Of a stretch of 64,000 nt of DNA, positions 52,301-64,000 are shown piece after piece. The notes beneath the pieces were generated by a model. It saw only the letters and a program-made list of their open reading frames with translations, was not told the DNA's origin and did no database searches. The DNA is taken from assembly GCA_013396755.1 (NCBI GenBank), contig VWZF01002261.1, positions 2,875,087 to 2,939,086 on the forward strand, written 5' to 3'. How positions within the stretch are numbered: the first letter of the stretch is position 1; every line of letters begins with the position of its first letter. The translations under genes were made by a program, and so were the position numbers. The stretch is from Sclerurus mexicanus. Taxonomy: Eukaryota > Chordata > Aves > Passeriformes > Furnariidae.

Positions 52301-55300
52301 CAGTCTTCGTTCTTATCTCAGCTGAACACTCCAACAGATTCCAAATTTTCTTTGAAATTGAGTAAAGTTGTTGATGAAATTTTGCTTTTCCTTCAGATGT
52401 CTGACTGTCATAAGGTTTACTGAAAAAAAACCAAACCAGCACAACCCCCCCAAAAGAAAAGTATTTCATGAGTTAGACAGCAATCACATGCTGAACGCTG
52501 ATGTGTTACTCAAAGTAAATAAAGCATATAATAAATTTTTTCCAGAGCAACTTTCACTGACATTCCTTTGCCCTACCTTGCTTCTCTGAATGTGAGTTCC
52601 ACCCTGTAGAACTACTAGTTTCCAAACTACTCAAAAATCAACTTTTTTTTACTTTTAACTCCCCTTTCCTCTTTACCTGATTGTAAATTATTCATACTCT
52701 AATCCAGATCTGCCCCCTTTCTGACTCAATTTAACATAAATCATGCAAAATGCCTGCAAAAGTTATGCGGAACAATTGCTCCGGTTTCCCTACTTTGTAT
52801 TTGAATATGCATTTGAATGAACATATTCAAGTAAAATGTTACTATTGCTCCCTGTCCAAATACGTATGACAGACTTACTATTTTTAAAATTACTTCATGG
52901 CTGAACAATCTTTGGATTCCTTCCAATTAGTTGAAGTCTTTGTCAATGCCTGCCAATTATTTGGCATAACTCAGGTTTTGCCTTATTTTAGGTGAGCGGG
53001 GAAGTCAGCAGAGAACAAAGCCTTCAAGGGCGTGCCAAAGAACTGCTTCTGATTTGTAAGAGAAAGGAGGGTTTTGTGAAAATTACTTTTGAGATACACT
53101 TGATAATACATAAAATCCACCAGTTTTGTGTCAGCAATTTTAGATTGACATTGTGGAACAGATATTTTGACATATTTTGACATATTAAATCAGCACAGTC
53201 TGATGCATTGTGAAAAAAAGAACATTTTCATTTGCCTTTTTAGAATGCCAGAGCAAGAATAACAATAAAAAAGTGAATATGATTCTTTTTTCAGTCACTG
53301 AATGACAAGTTATATATAAATTAAAACTTTCCATAGACATTCCTTGAAATGTTTACAGTTTTTACTTTGTGTTCTCAAAAACTGAAAACCTGACATTTTA
53401 GTTAAACTTCATATGCAGATTGTCTAAATATTATCTAGGAAAAGGTTAAATTCAGGATGACGTAGGTAAATTGCTGTTATATTAGTGATTATATATACAC
53501 CATGTCTTAAATATGAAGAAGCAAATAAAATCTGATTAGTTTATTGCAGGCCAATGTTTTATATACATATTCTAGTCATTTCACAAACTTCTTGGACCTT
53601 AAATATTAGTTTAAAAACCTGTAAAATACCACTAAAATTCAATCCTCAGAATCTCTTTTCATGTATGAAGGCTTTATACTAGCATAACTATAAAGATGCA
53701 ACTTAAAGTAATAAAAATTAGCTTCTAGTAAATTAAATATTAATATGAAGGGGTTTTATGCCGAATTTGACATCTGGGCTTACCTGAACATTCTATTGAA
53801 CAAATTTTACTGTCAATCAGGCTGCTAAAGCTGTTTTGATTGAGATTTTTCTTGAAGTCTAGACGTGGGTATTTCTGATATATACAAATCATCATGCAAC
53901 TGAAAAATAAAGTAAACATGGTATTGACCTGAGCATGTAACTATGGATGCGTAAGAAGGAATTCAGGGGAAGAAGGAGAATAGATACCGGGATTCTGTAG
54001 GAAAAAAGTAGCAGATTTTTGCTCCTATTCTAAAGGCATTAAAATCTTGCCCACCTGATTATCTCTGCCTCACAACTGCAGTGTAATTTAGACAGTTCAA
54101 AAGCCTGGGCCACATTTCAGCCTGTGCCAAGTGGATTGTAGTGCCACTTGAAACATCTGCAGTAATGCAAGTGCTGTGCTCCTGGCATGCTCCTCCAGCC
54201 TCTATCCTTGGCTCCGCTCTCTGTTGGTGGAGCCTAGAAGGGCTTCCCCAGGGAGCAGGCAGCAGCTGTCTTGCAGAGATCCTATGCCAAAGCAATTTTC
54301 TTTCAACGGGAAGCAGGCTTTGAGGATACCTTATGCGTCTTCAGCTTTCTACTTGGTAGGATACTGGAACAGGCTTGGGGCTATTACTCAGCCCCTCTAA
54401 TAGCACTGTTTCCCTTCTGCCATACTAAGAGTAACACTTGGAAAGGTGATTAATACATCGTGAACTTCCAGCGCTATTTCCTCTGCAGTTCTCTCTCTAA
54501 ATGTCCTTTCCAGGTGTTGCTTCTTGCTACAGGTTGACAGATTTTAAGAGAATATCTTGTTGAGTATGGAGTCTGAAGCCAAAAAACCTGGAATAAAGGA
54601 AAACTGCTAAGAGATTTTTGGATCTTTTAGCAGCAACATTGGGAACATTGGGAAGCTAGGCAGCTCGTGCTGGACAAACTAGCTCCGAATCATCAGTGCA
54701 AAACATTTTATAGATTGGCAGAGCTTGGGTGAAGCTTTAGAGAGTCTTCTTTTGGCATCCATTTTGGGGGTTTGGTTTTGGCCTTCAGCCTCAATTTGGT
54801 GGTCTTAAAGCATCTACCTCTTGGCTGAACTTTTAATCTTTCTTTGTTAAGTGACCTGCTTCTTCAAGCTTGCAAAACCCCTTAGCTCAAGGCCTTCCTA
54901 TCTAATTCAATGTCTATGTTATGTTAATTTATTACCACTAGGTTTGTTGTATAGCACTCGTAGCATTCTTCTGAGCTTTTTGGTCCAGGAGGCAGAACAG
55001 GAGAAGATATTGGCTAGTGCCAGGCAGGACAAGCATTGAGCAATTCTCTTCTGACAGAGCAAGGTACCTCTACTCAGTTAACTCCTTTTAGGCCTTGCTC
55101 TGCTTTCAAGTCTGAATAAGATCCTATATGAATGACATTCTAGATGCAGCATAACTATATATCACTATTAAATTAATTACTGGTAAGTGGCTGCTTTTTC
55201 TTCATTTCTGCTGCAACAATGGTTGTATAGAGAGCAAACATCAAGAAAGGACATAGAATAAATCAAAGATTACTTGAACAGTTTCCCTGATATTTTTTTA

Positions 55301-58300
55301 GTTTCTCTTCCATGCTGAGACAACGGACTATAGAGTAAATCAATTATCAAGAGACTTAAAACTGTCAGTCATATGCTTAGACTTGAGTGCCAAATACTGG
55401 GTGTCCCCATACCAGTTGGTGGAACATTATACAGAGACCCCTGAATAGGGACAACCAAGCTAATGTGAAAATTTGTTACTTCACTAAAATATTAATTATT
55501 TTGCCTATTAGAAAATATTTACAAGTATATATTTCCTTTTAAAACAGATCAGTTATTGTTCTTGACTCTATAGAAAAAGCGTGGAGTTATTGGCTTGCCC
55601 TTTCCTTCTCTTCCACATCTTCAGGTCCTTTGTTTTCCTGCTGTAGTGCCCAAGATCATTCCTTAGTTTTTTGAACTGCTGTAGGTGTTAAACTGAAGTG
55701 ATTACAAGAAAACATACATCATTCATACATACTTAACTGGCTGTATTTCATGTTATTTAGGAAATACCGAAATCATAGGCACCTTTTTATAAAACAAAAC
55801 AGAAATTCAAAACACTTCCTTCTACAGTGACTTATCTACAAAAGGTATTGGTGGTGGGACTTTAGCATGCTTTGCCACAGCGAAGCATCACTACCTTTTC
55901 ACTATCTCTCAAAGACTCTTCTTCTGGTGTAGTTCACCTCAAAGCATAATGTTTCTTTCAAAATCCAGACGTCCAGAAGGTTTCTTCATGGCCTAAAAAC
56001 TCTATAAAATGAGAAACCCACAGACTTTCCACCATACACCAGTGGCAGGACACAGAAGAAATGTCCGTATTCCAAGCAGAGCAGCAAGTTATCTGAATAT
56101 TCCCCCACCCTGCTCTGAGGTCAGGTGTTTTCACTTGTATCTGAGGTATTTGAAGCAAGTTCACTAATTAATCTTATAAAATAATTATGATTTTGTTCTG
56201 TTTTAATCTAATGCTTATGAAAAACCTTGCCTTATTCTACTTTGGTATTGGTTTCAAGGAAAGATAGTTTACTAGCTACTCATTACAGTTAATACCCTTG
56301 TGAAGGATTCCTCTAATGAGGGTAAACAGAAGCATTTCAATGTATATATTTTTGAAAGCAATTTTCCTCACTTTTCATGCTGATGATCCAAGCCAAATAT
56401 CACATGGTTGTTAGGACTGATCTATGTTTTCCCTCCTTGCCACCATTGTGGGTATTATTCAAGAAAGTAAAAGCATAATTCTGCCATGCAGTTTTTCTTG
56501 CACCTGTGCACTTCCTATACTGTTGTCTTCCAAGACAGGAAACATTATGAGTGTATGGGTTTTTCTTTGAGGCCAAGAGGAGATGTAATGATGCAGCTTT
56601 TCTGGGAATCTATTTGGGGCAGACTGAACAAGCTGTTAGGAAATACATTTTTCCTGTCTTGAGAAAATGATCCAAACAGCTTCCTCCCAAATATTGCATT
56701 TGGAGGCTGGAACTGTAAGTATGGTTGAATGGCATGCAGTGCGTGTAGGAATATTTAGGCCGTCAGTGTATTTTTGGATATGGGTTCCTGGTAACAGCAG
56801 ACAGAGAGCTCACACTGATGCTGCAGGTTGCCAAGCAGTTCTCTGCAGTGCCACTAAGCTTGGATGGGTTTTGCATTACTCTTTAAAAGCACAGCTGGAA
56901 AAGACCCCACACTGCTGGCTACTGGTGTGATTTCTGCAGACAGTGATTTACAAATGGAGCAATCCTCCGAGCATGCCAGTATATTAGATTTCTCACCTCT
57001 TTGGATCCCCACTGCCTCCCTGAACTCCTATTTCACCCCTAATACCAGAAGTATACTCACTTCACACAGCTGAATTTCCAGCTGCTCCTAGCACAGGCTT
57101 TCTGTGCAACTCTCATGGATGCCAAGGGATTCTTGGGGCAGGGACATAATGCTGCTCCTACCCATTTTCCAGATCTCTTCTGCCTTTTCCTCCCTGCCAA
57201 CGAGCCAAAACATAGCCTCCCATTTTCAGGGAGGATGGCTCCTGTGCCTTTGATGGAAGGCAATACAGATAAAAGTGCTTTAGCCACAGCTGAGAGAGAA
57301 GAGTGCAGAATCCAGTGCTGTGCTCCTGCACCAGAGAGTGCTGTGGCTACCCAGATTTCTCCCTTACTATCTTCCTCTTACCTGGGGCTTGTACTGGAAT
57401 ATCTCTGCTTAGCACAGTGCTCTCAGCATTTGGGGAGAATAAATGTTGCCTCCTCCTTTTTGCAGTGAGCCTCCCACTAGCAGGACTTCCCACCAGCTTA
57501 CCCAGATAAGAAAACCGTCACAGGTCAGCAGCCTTGATGCACAGGAGCAGCTTCCCTAGGTGGCACGTCATTTTAGGACACCAGATGCTCATTTTATAAG
57601 CCTTATTAGCTGACCACCACTCTCAACTACTGTTGAGGTTTGGGTTTTTTTCCTACACCTCTTTTGGCCACATGACTCTGTTTACACAGATTTAAACCCA
57701 AGCTTGGTTGTCCTCAGTCATTCAGGCAATGAAAAAATGAGGTTAGTTCAAAAAGAAAAAGAGGATCCCATTCAGCTGTGGGCTGTGAGCAACCCTTGCA
57801 CTACGCAGAAACAACAGGGCTCAGGGGTCATGAACAAAACATGAGTACAGCACTCAGAGGCTTGGGACTGCTGCCCTGTGCCAGCACCCCAGCTGCCAGC
57901 TCCTGGCACTGCCCTCTGTGCTAACTCAGGCAGAAGCCCTGAAGAGTGAGGCTTTACCCTGTTGTAGAGGACACATTGGTGTGGGCAGTAGCATTTGCTT
58001 TCCAAGTACAGAAAAAACCTTCAAAGGCCCTGGGAACATCCCATGTAAAACTGTGGTAAATAGTTGTTGGTTTGAGACTTCTTTTAGGGTATACTGTGAA
58101 AGAAAATAGCTTCAGTGAGAGATGCTGGAATTTTATACAATTTATACAATTTCTTACTTTGTCAAACTTAAGGTTGCCTTTTTAACTGACAGTGTGTTCA
58201 TCACGTCAGAGGTGGGTAATTTTATACAACATTTTAAGGTGAATGCAGAGCTCATGCTGCTTAGGTCAGTTTTTCCAACCCTTTTAAGGAGAAAGGTAAA

Positions 58301-59474
58301 GTTATAGTCAAGAGTGAAAACATTATTTCTGCCCATCCTATCAATTCAAGTAAAAGTAATTTTCAAAATCTCAATATCTCCATTATATTAAAACTGCTTT
58401 TCCTTTATCTGCATGAATTCAGAGACCTATTTCAATCTCTCTAACTAACTTGTTTTCCACCTGTGCAGTTCAACATAGTTGAAATGCATGAAATCCTCAA
58501 GCCATATCTTATGTGAAAGTTATTCAACACCTCTATCTTAATTTCTTAGGAATCCCCAAATTCCAATAGTTATGGACATTAAATGAGTGGGAAATAAGAA
58601 TGAGAATAATGTATCTTCCAGGAAACATTCAGCATTTCAGATCAACGTGGGGAGGCAAAACAAGTTCTGCAGATCCTGGCACCAAAGCAGAAATGTGGAG
58701 GAATGCCACAATAAAGAATTCATTACCCTGGGCTTCCAGATCACTTGTTGACTGATCCTAAGCTCAAACAATCAGTATTTCTCCTTTCTGGAATCTTTCT
58801 ACTGTCATGAGAAGAAATAGCTGAGGGAGTGGAAGAAGAGTTGTAAATGATGGCCAAAGCCTGGCTCAAGGAGTGCTGCAGTAAACAGAAAGATGAAGTG
58901 CTGCTGCCTCAGCAGGTATCTGCTAAAAACAGGATCTGAAAATCCTCATAGCTTTGGGTCAGATCCATCATGCAAATCCAAAGAGTAAATGCAGCTTGAA
59001 AGCATATCTTCCAAGCAAGTAGATATGTTATAAATGATAGAGAAAATAGAAATTACACAATCAAAACAAGTGTTAGCCTCAATAATTTCTTCATTTTTGC
59101 CTGACTTGAGGGAACTGCATAGAGTCCAAAACCAAACAACATTTTCATTTATTTTCTATTCCAAGCTTGATTTAATATTCTTTCTTTAAAAGCAGGACAA
59201 AGCAATTTATTTTAATCACTGATCCTGTATACAGTAGAAGGGTGCATATGCACTAATAAAGCCTGTCACAATTATAAGCCAGTTTAGAAGTTTTAATCAG
59301 AATAAAGATCTTAACAGGTTTTCTAACTGGGAATCCTGGAGCTCCTTGTTAGACTGAGGTTACATGCTGAAGCAAAGGTATGTGGTCGGCATTCCTTCTG
59401 ATGAGTTCAGCACTGCAAAAGGCTGCCAGCCTGTTCTAGAAATGGCCTGGCAAATCCATTATTCTCTTCTGGAC

Positions 59475-59502
59475 TTTTTTTATTTTTTTTTTGTTTGTTT
59501 TT
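59475..59502. repeat. T-rich low-complexity tract
   Basis: T-runs interrupted by single A, G or C, including TTTG units. Simple repeat. Confidence 0.85.
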
Positions 59503-61274
59503 CTTCCTTAATTGTTCTGCATTGTTTGAATGCCAGATACAACTTGTCTGAAAGGTTGATGATCTAACTTGGTTCATGCTGTTATTAAAGTTGCCTTCCT
59601 TTCCATCCCTTTTGGACATCTGGCAGACATGAGTAAGCAAATAATTCTGCTTATGGAAAAATTACTTTTATGGTTATTCATATGGTTATTTATAACTTGC
59701 ATATTTATAACTCCCATACAGTGAGTCAAGAATTCAAGACCTGGTAGTGCAGTATAACTGATCTGGTGCATGCACATTCCTCATTTTCCACTGTCTGTCC
59801 TGTCTCCTGTAGTGGAGGAGTCATTAAGATGGACTGATAATGACTGAACACAGCAGTGAACTGCCTTCTGCATTTAGGAATTGAGTCTTATTGAATTCTT
59901 GTCCTTTCCCTTATCAAATCTTTATTTATGAGCACAAGTACAACATCAAAAGAAAGAAGAAAGAACCGCCCAAACAACTCCCAAAACTCAAGGTCAGACA
60001 TTAAGCCTCCCTACTGGGCAATAGGAAGCATCATTTCAAATCCCCATATTGGGAGGAGAGCTTCATAAGATACTTTCAAGATGAGAGAAAACTTTTAGTT
60101 ATTTAAACCAGCTGAAATTCAGATTTACTTACCTGTACCTGCATGCTTCATACCAGTTTTTTGTACCCACACAGACTATGAAGGAGAAAGTAAATGCCAG
60201 TTGTTATTTATCATGTGCCTTGGATAGTTTAGTACTTGTTTACTTGCAGCATCAGAGTTAGTTGGGATGTACTTTGGCTCTGAGAGGAGTCCTGATCATT
60301 CTTTTTGTCAGCAGAGCTACTAGAAGTGTCTTTTTAATTTTACCACCTACACAAACCTTACTATAGGTGTAAAACAAAACAGATGTGAGAACATTTTTAG
60401 TGCTTTATTAGGCCCACTAAGCCGGAAGGTGGTTCTGGGTGTGAAACAAGGGTGAGTTCAAAAAGAGAAGCCCCCTTGGAGCTCAGAGGTGTGACTAAGA
60501 ACAGAGAGCTGATGTGTGAGATCAGGGCCAAGTCTGCAGTGCCACACTGTATTTCATTTCAGTCATTACTGAAAGCAGGGCAACATGGACTGAGGGAATA
60601 GCTACAGGATAACTTAATTCACTTTTGAACTCTTTGAAAGACTTTAACTTGACTTGCATCCATTTACTTGCTTAATTTTGGGGTATTGGGCCAAATCCAG
60701 CTGAGATCTTGGCATGTCACATCGTGCTGCTGGGATATAATAAATAAAAAGGATGCAAGTCCTGAGGAAAATCATTTCTCATCACGCTCTGTATATGCAC
60801 AAAAGCTGAGCTGAGGGCCAAGCTTATGGAAAAAATGCATCTATCTTGTGCTTCCAAAGTCCTGCTTCCTTCTATACTTACTGATGGCTCAGACTTTCAG
60901 CTTCAGAGTTCTGCTAATCTATTAAACCTTTCAGTCAGATTTTACCTATTTTCTGAGTATCCTGAACTTTTCTTTCTACATTTGTTTAGCTTTGTTTCAC
61001 AAAATGCCATGGGGGATATTCGAAACAAAACTCAAGAAAGAAGAGCCCATATTACAAGAAGTGCTGGCTTTCAAACAACTATGTGGCTTAAAAGAATTGG
61101 AAGATCCTGAGCAGAACATGGTCCCAGTATGAGTGCAAGAAACTGAATTATTTGATGCTGATAACCTGTGACTTTGTAAGTTCTAAGTATAACTCAGGCC
61201 ATTAAACAGTGCCATAAAATGGTTAAATGTGAAAGACTGCTGTGAGTAATACAGCATTACAGAGTATAGTAGTT

Positions 61275-61306
61275 AAAAAAAAACAACAAAAAAAAACCCA
61301 AAAAAC
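61275..61306. repeat. A-rich tract with C interruptions
   Basis: A-runs broken by C, CAAC and CCC. Resembles the A/C tracts at 832-983 and 5600-5706. Confidence 0.85.
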
Positions 61307-61632
61307 TTTTCCAGACCAAAAAAGGAATAGCATGAAAAGAGGCATGTTGTAGACGGTGGGCCATAAAGCTCTCGGAATCAGTTGCATAAAGCAAATAGGA
61401 ATGCAAATCCAGTCAAATAGAAAATATTTTCCCCTTGTGGAAGAGGCAATGCTAGCTAGCCACATATATTTTAATACTGAAGACTTCAATCAGCTCCAAC
61501 ACCATCTTCACTCTGAAGTAACAAGCTAGAGGGGCCTACAGAGATCAGCATGGCAAACTTAGCACGTTAGGAAGTATGCTTAGGAACTCTGTAACACAAA
61601 CCTGCTGGCAAATCTTTCAAAATATCAGCCAG

Positions 61633-61646
61633 TTTAAAAAAAAAAA
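61633..61646. repeat. Poly-A-rich run
   Basis: About a dozen consecutive A. Simple homopolymer. Confidence 0.8.
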
Positions 61647-61929
61647 TAGGTTGTAAAGCCTCCTGGATGGCTTGCAGCACAGGGCCTGATAACAAAGCAT
61701 TGCATTCACAAAGGTACATGAGTCTTTAAACACATGCCTCAGCTGTATTTCCACATCACATGGCTAACTAACATCCCTTAATTTTAGGGTGAGTAGGCAT
61801 TTACTATTACTAGATTTCTTTATGGGATTTTGATTGCCTCCACAACTCATAATGATATTAATTCCATCCAAACCAAAATCATTTGATTTCCATTGTCCTC
61901 AAGGCCCCTGGGTCTTTTATAGAGAAAAT

Positions 61930-61980
61930 GTTTTGGTTTGGTTTTTTTTTTGTTTGGTTGTTTGTTTTTGTTTTTTTTTT
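61930..61980. repeat. T/G-rich tract, (GTTT)n-like
   Basis: T-runs interrupted by G and GG. This is the reverse-complement style of the A/C-rich tracts elsewhere in the window. Confidence 0.88.
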
Positions 61981-64000
61981 CACTTTGGCTTGTCTACAGA
62001 TATTTAACTATTATTTTAGGGCAGACATTTTATTGGACACATTGGAGATGGAAAGGACTTAGTCATTTAGGACTGACTTAGTCACAGCCATATTCTTTCA
62101 GTCCAGCCCATTTTCAAGTGACCTTGGCTCTTGCTATGTTTCCCCTGTACTGTTTCATGGCACACATAATAGGGAATTTCCCCCAAGTTTTGCAACGGAG
62201 TCTCCTTTCTCTTATTTTTCCTTCTGTCCTTTGACATTGACCATTTGTCCCTTACTCTCTTCTGCATGGTTTCATGTTTGAAAATTGTTATTTTCTGTAT
62301 TCAACTTCACTTCTGCTTTTCCTGATAGACTATCAATAGTGTAACACATTCCCTGTATGGATAGGTCGTTGTTTGGGAAGCAATACTGAGACTCTATTAT
62401 GCAATGAGGATATTTATGTCTTACAAGGAGTAGGGAATCATTCTGAGATCTCAATGTTATCTCTCTTTTTCTCTTTATTTCTCTTTAAGGAATGCAAAAT
62501 GCCTTCGTGTCCTTAAAATTGGGATATTAAAGTCTCACAATTATATAACGGTCTGGACTCAGCGGTGTGGAAAGAGACTCGTTAACAGATAGTCTGCAAG
62601 TTATTGCTGGCTGCTGTGTGTTTTCCAAAATATGGGCTACAACTGGAGCTTGACCCTGACTGAGTCATCAGCACAGCACTGACAAATTGTGCTAAAAAGC
62701 AGGATAATGTTCCAGGGAGCAACAATGCAAAATCTGTCCCCACAATGGTGGTGTTTAAAGACTTAAGAAGTTTTGAAGGTAAATACTTACTGTGAACAGC
62801 ACAGGAGCCTTTCAACCTGCCTCTTTTGCCTCTTGGTTGCATATTTTGGCAATTTTCAAAACCTTTATTGACAGATCAGAAAATGAAAGTCCAAAATTAA
62901 TTAATTCAGAGGTGAAATTGCAATAACCCCCATGTCTAATCAACCAAATTTTCTTTTATTGTCTATTGTTTTAGAAAAAGGCTATAGCTTTTTAAATACA
63001 ATTTGATTTCATCTTAGCAGACTTTGATGATTTTACATTGTGTTTCAGACACTGAATAAATGGCCTATGTTTATAGCTTAATTGATTAGTTATCTTTCTC
63101 TTCAATGCGCTACTCTTTTAACTAATTCCTAATTTGTAGGATGCTTGTCATTACAGATCTTCTTACTCCTTGAGCAGAAATTCAAAATGGCATCCAAGCT
63201 TAAAGACTGTATCTTCCACTTTTCCCTTCCTTAGTGATACTAAATAGGATATAATTGGAATTTCAGACTGAATTGAAGATAATAGTTTTATTTTCATGTT
63301 ATTGATTAATCCTTTTCCAATAAGTTTTCAAGTATGATGAGAGTTCAATTTGTTCTTCCTTTTGCACGTATGTTTTAAAAATCCCTGCTATATTTCCCTT
63401 CCAAATTACATAATTATTTCATGATGTCTTTACTTCTTTCTTGTTGTTTATGCTGGAAACAGTGAAAATATACTTAAAAGCTCTTTGGCAGCCATATATA
63501 TCATACTGACCCAATTTATAGCATCTGCCTTGCAACTTTGTATACCATCATTTGCCAAATATTCTGTAACTGCAAAATAATAAGAAAATAATAGTGAAGT
63601 GTTCCTACTCTTTCATGCTCTCTATTCTGCATCCCACAGAGCCTACATAATGAAATGTTTGATAGCTTGTTGAGTCAGCAGGGAGAAACAGAGTCAAACC
63701 CATGCTGGAAGTACTCCCTGGGTAGGGCTCATGGCTCCCCAGGTCACGGGTCCTCCATCAGCTGTTAAACATTCAGTGCTGCATCTGTTACTAAGGAAAG
63801 CTGCTGAAGAGGAGCCATTAAACCTGCAAAGTTTAATGGCAGAACAGAATATCCTTCCACAAAAGTGAAAACCAAAAGAGCAACAGAAAACAATTGTGCA
63901 AAATGCTACCTTAACTTTTTGGATTATGTTTTGCTTTCAGTTATGTTCATGTAATTTTCCTCTGATTTTTAGCACACTGCAATTAACATTGATGACTTTT

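Larger units (their letters stand above)
49361..64000. other. Unannotated AT-rich noncoding sequence
   Basis: No gene recognised in 14.6 kb. The longest open frames are 121 codons (51178-51543, minus) and 117 codons (57115-57468, plus). The second lies in a somewhat less AT-rich patch (about 56900-57500) with overlapping frames on both strands and no known domain. The remainder has only low-complexity tracts, listed separately. Confidence 0.5.

Noticed and set aside
57115..57468. 117-codon plus-strand frame in a less AT-rich patch
   Set aside because: A second plus frame and a minus frame overlap it, no domain is visible and no splice structure supports it.

Overview
The window is AT-rich vertebrate nuclear DNA, almost certainly from a bird. 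The lineage call rests on four or more degraded CR1 (Chicken Repeat 1) LINE copies with the CR1 3' end signature (a GTTGGACT-GATGATC-like core and the ATTCTATGA terminal unit), and one long terminal repeat resembling avian ERVL-type LTRs. I cannot name the species or the locus from sequence alone. A 25-base run of N at 6948-6972 marks a scaffold gap, so this is a draft assembly.

I found no convincing host protein-coding exon on either strand. The open frames are short (mostly 60-130 codons), lack recognisable domains, often overlap one another in antisense, and show no chain of plausible splice sites. The only recognisable protein-like sequence is decayed CR1 ORF2 (reverse transcriptase and C-terminal segments). 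No rRNA, tRNA, snRNA, CRISPR array or known regulatory RNA was recognised. The window is best read as a gene-poor intergenic block or the inside of a very long intron.

Layout: 1-17.8 kb is unique-looking AT-rich DNA with A/C-rich low-complexity tracts (832-983, 5600-5706), small tandem repeats (1491-1524, 10541-10592) and the assembly gap. At 17.8-18.1 kb sits a plus-strand ERVL-like LTR without visible internal retroviral genes. 18.1-29.6 kb is again unique-looking. The only dense region is 29.6-32.0 kb: two minus-strand CR1 3' ends, then a roughly 400 bp CpG-rich island, then a plus-strand CR1 copy with RT remnants and internal deletions, so CR1 copies point outward on both sides of the island. 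A further minus-strand CR1 3' segment lies at 35.85-36.12 kb and a short one at 49.27-49.36 kb. The rest, to 64 kb, is AT-rich sequence with simple repeats.

There is no operon or pathway to describe. The most unusual object is the isolated CpG island at about 30.36-30.76 kb in an otherwise CpG-depleted window. It could be a promoter of an unannotated (probably noncoding) transcript, or a GC-rich piece of a mobile element. I did not find a convincing new biological system.
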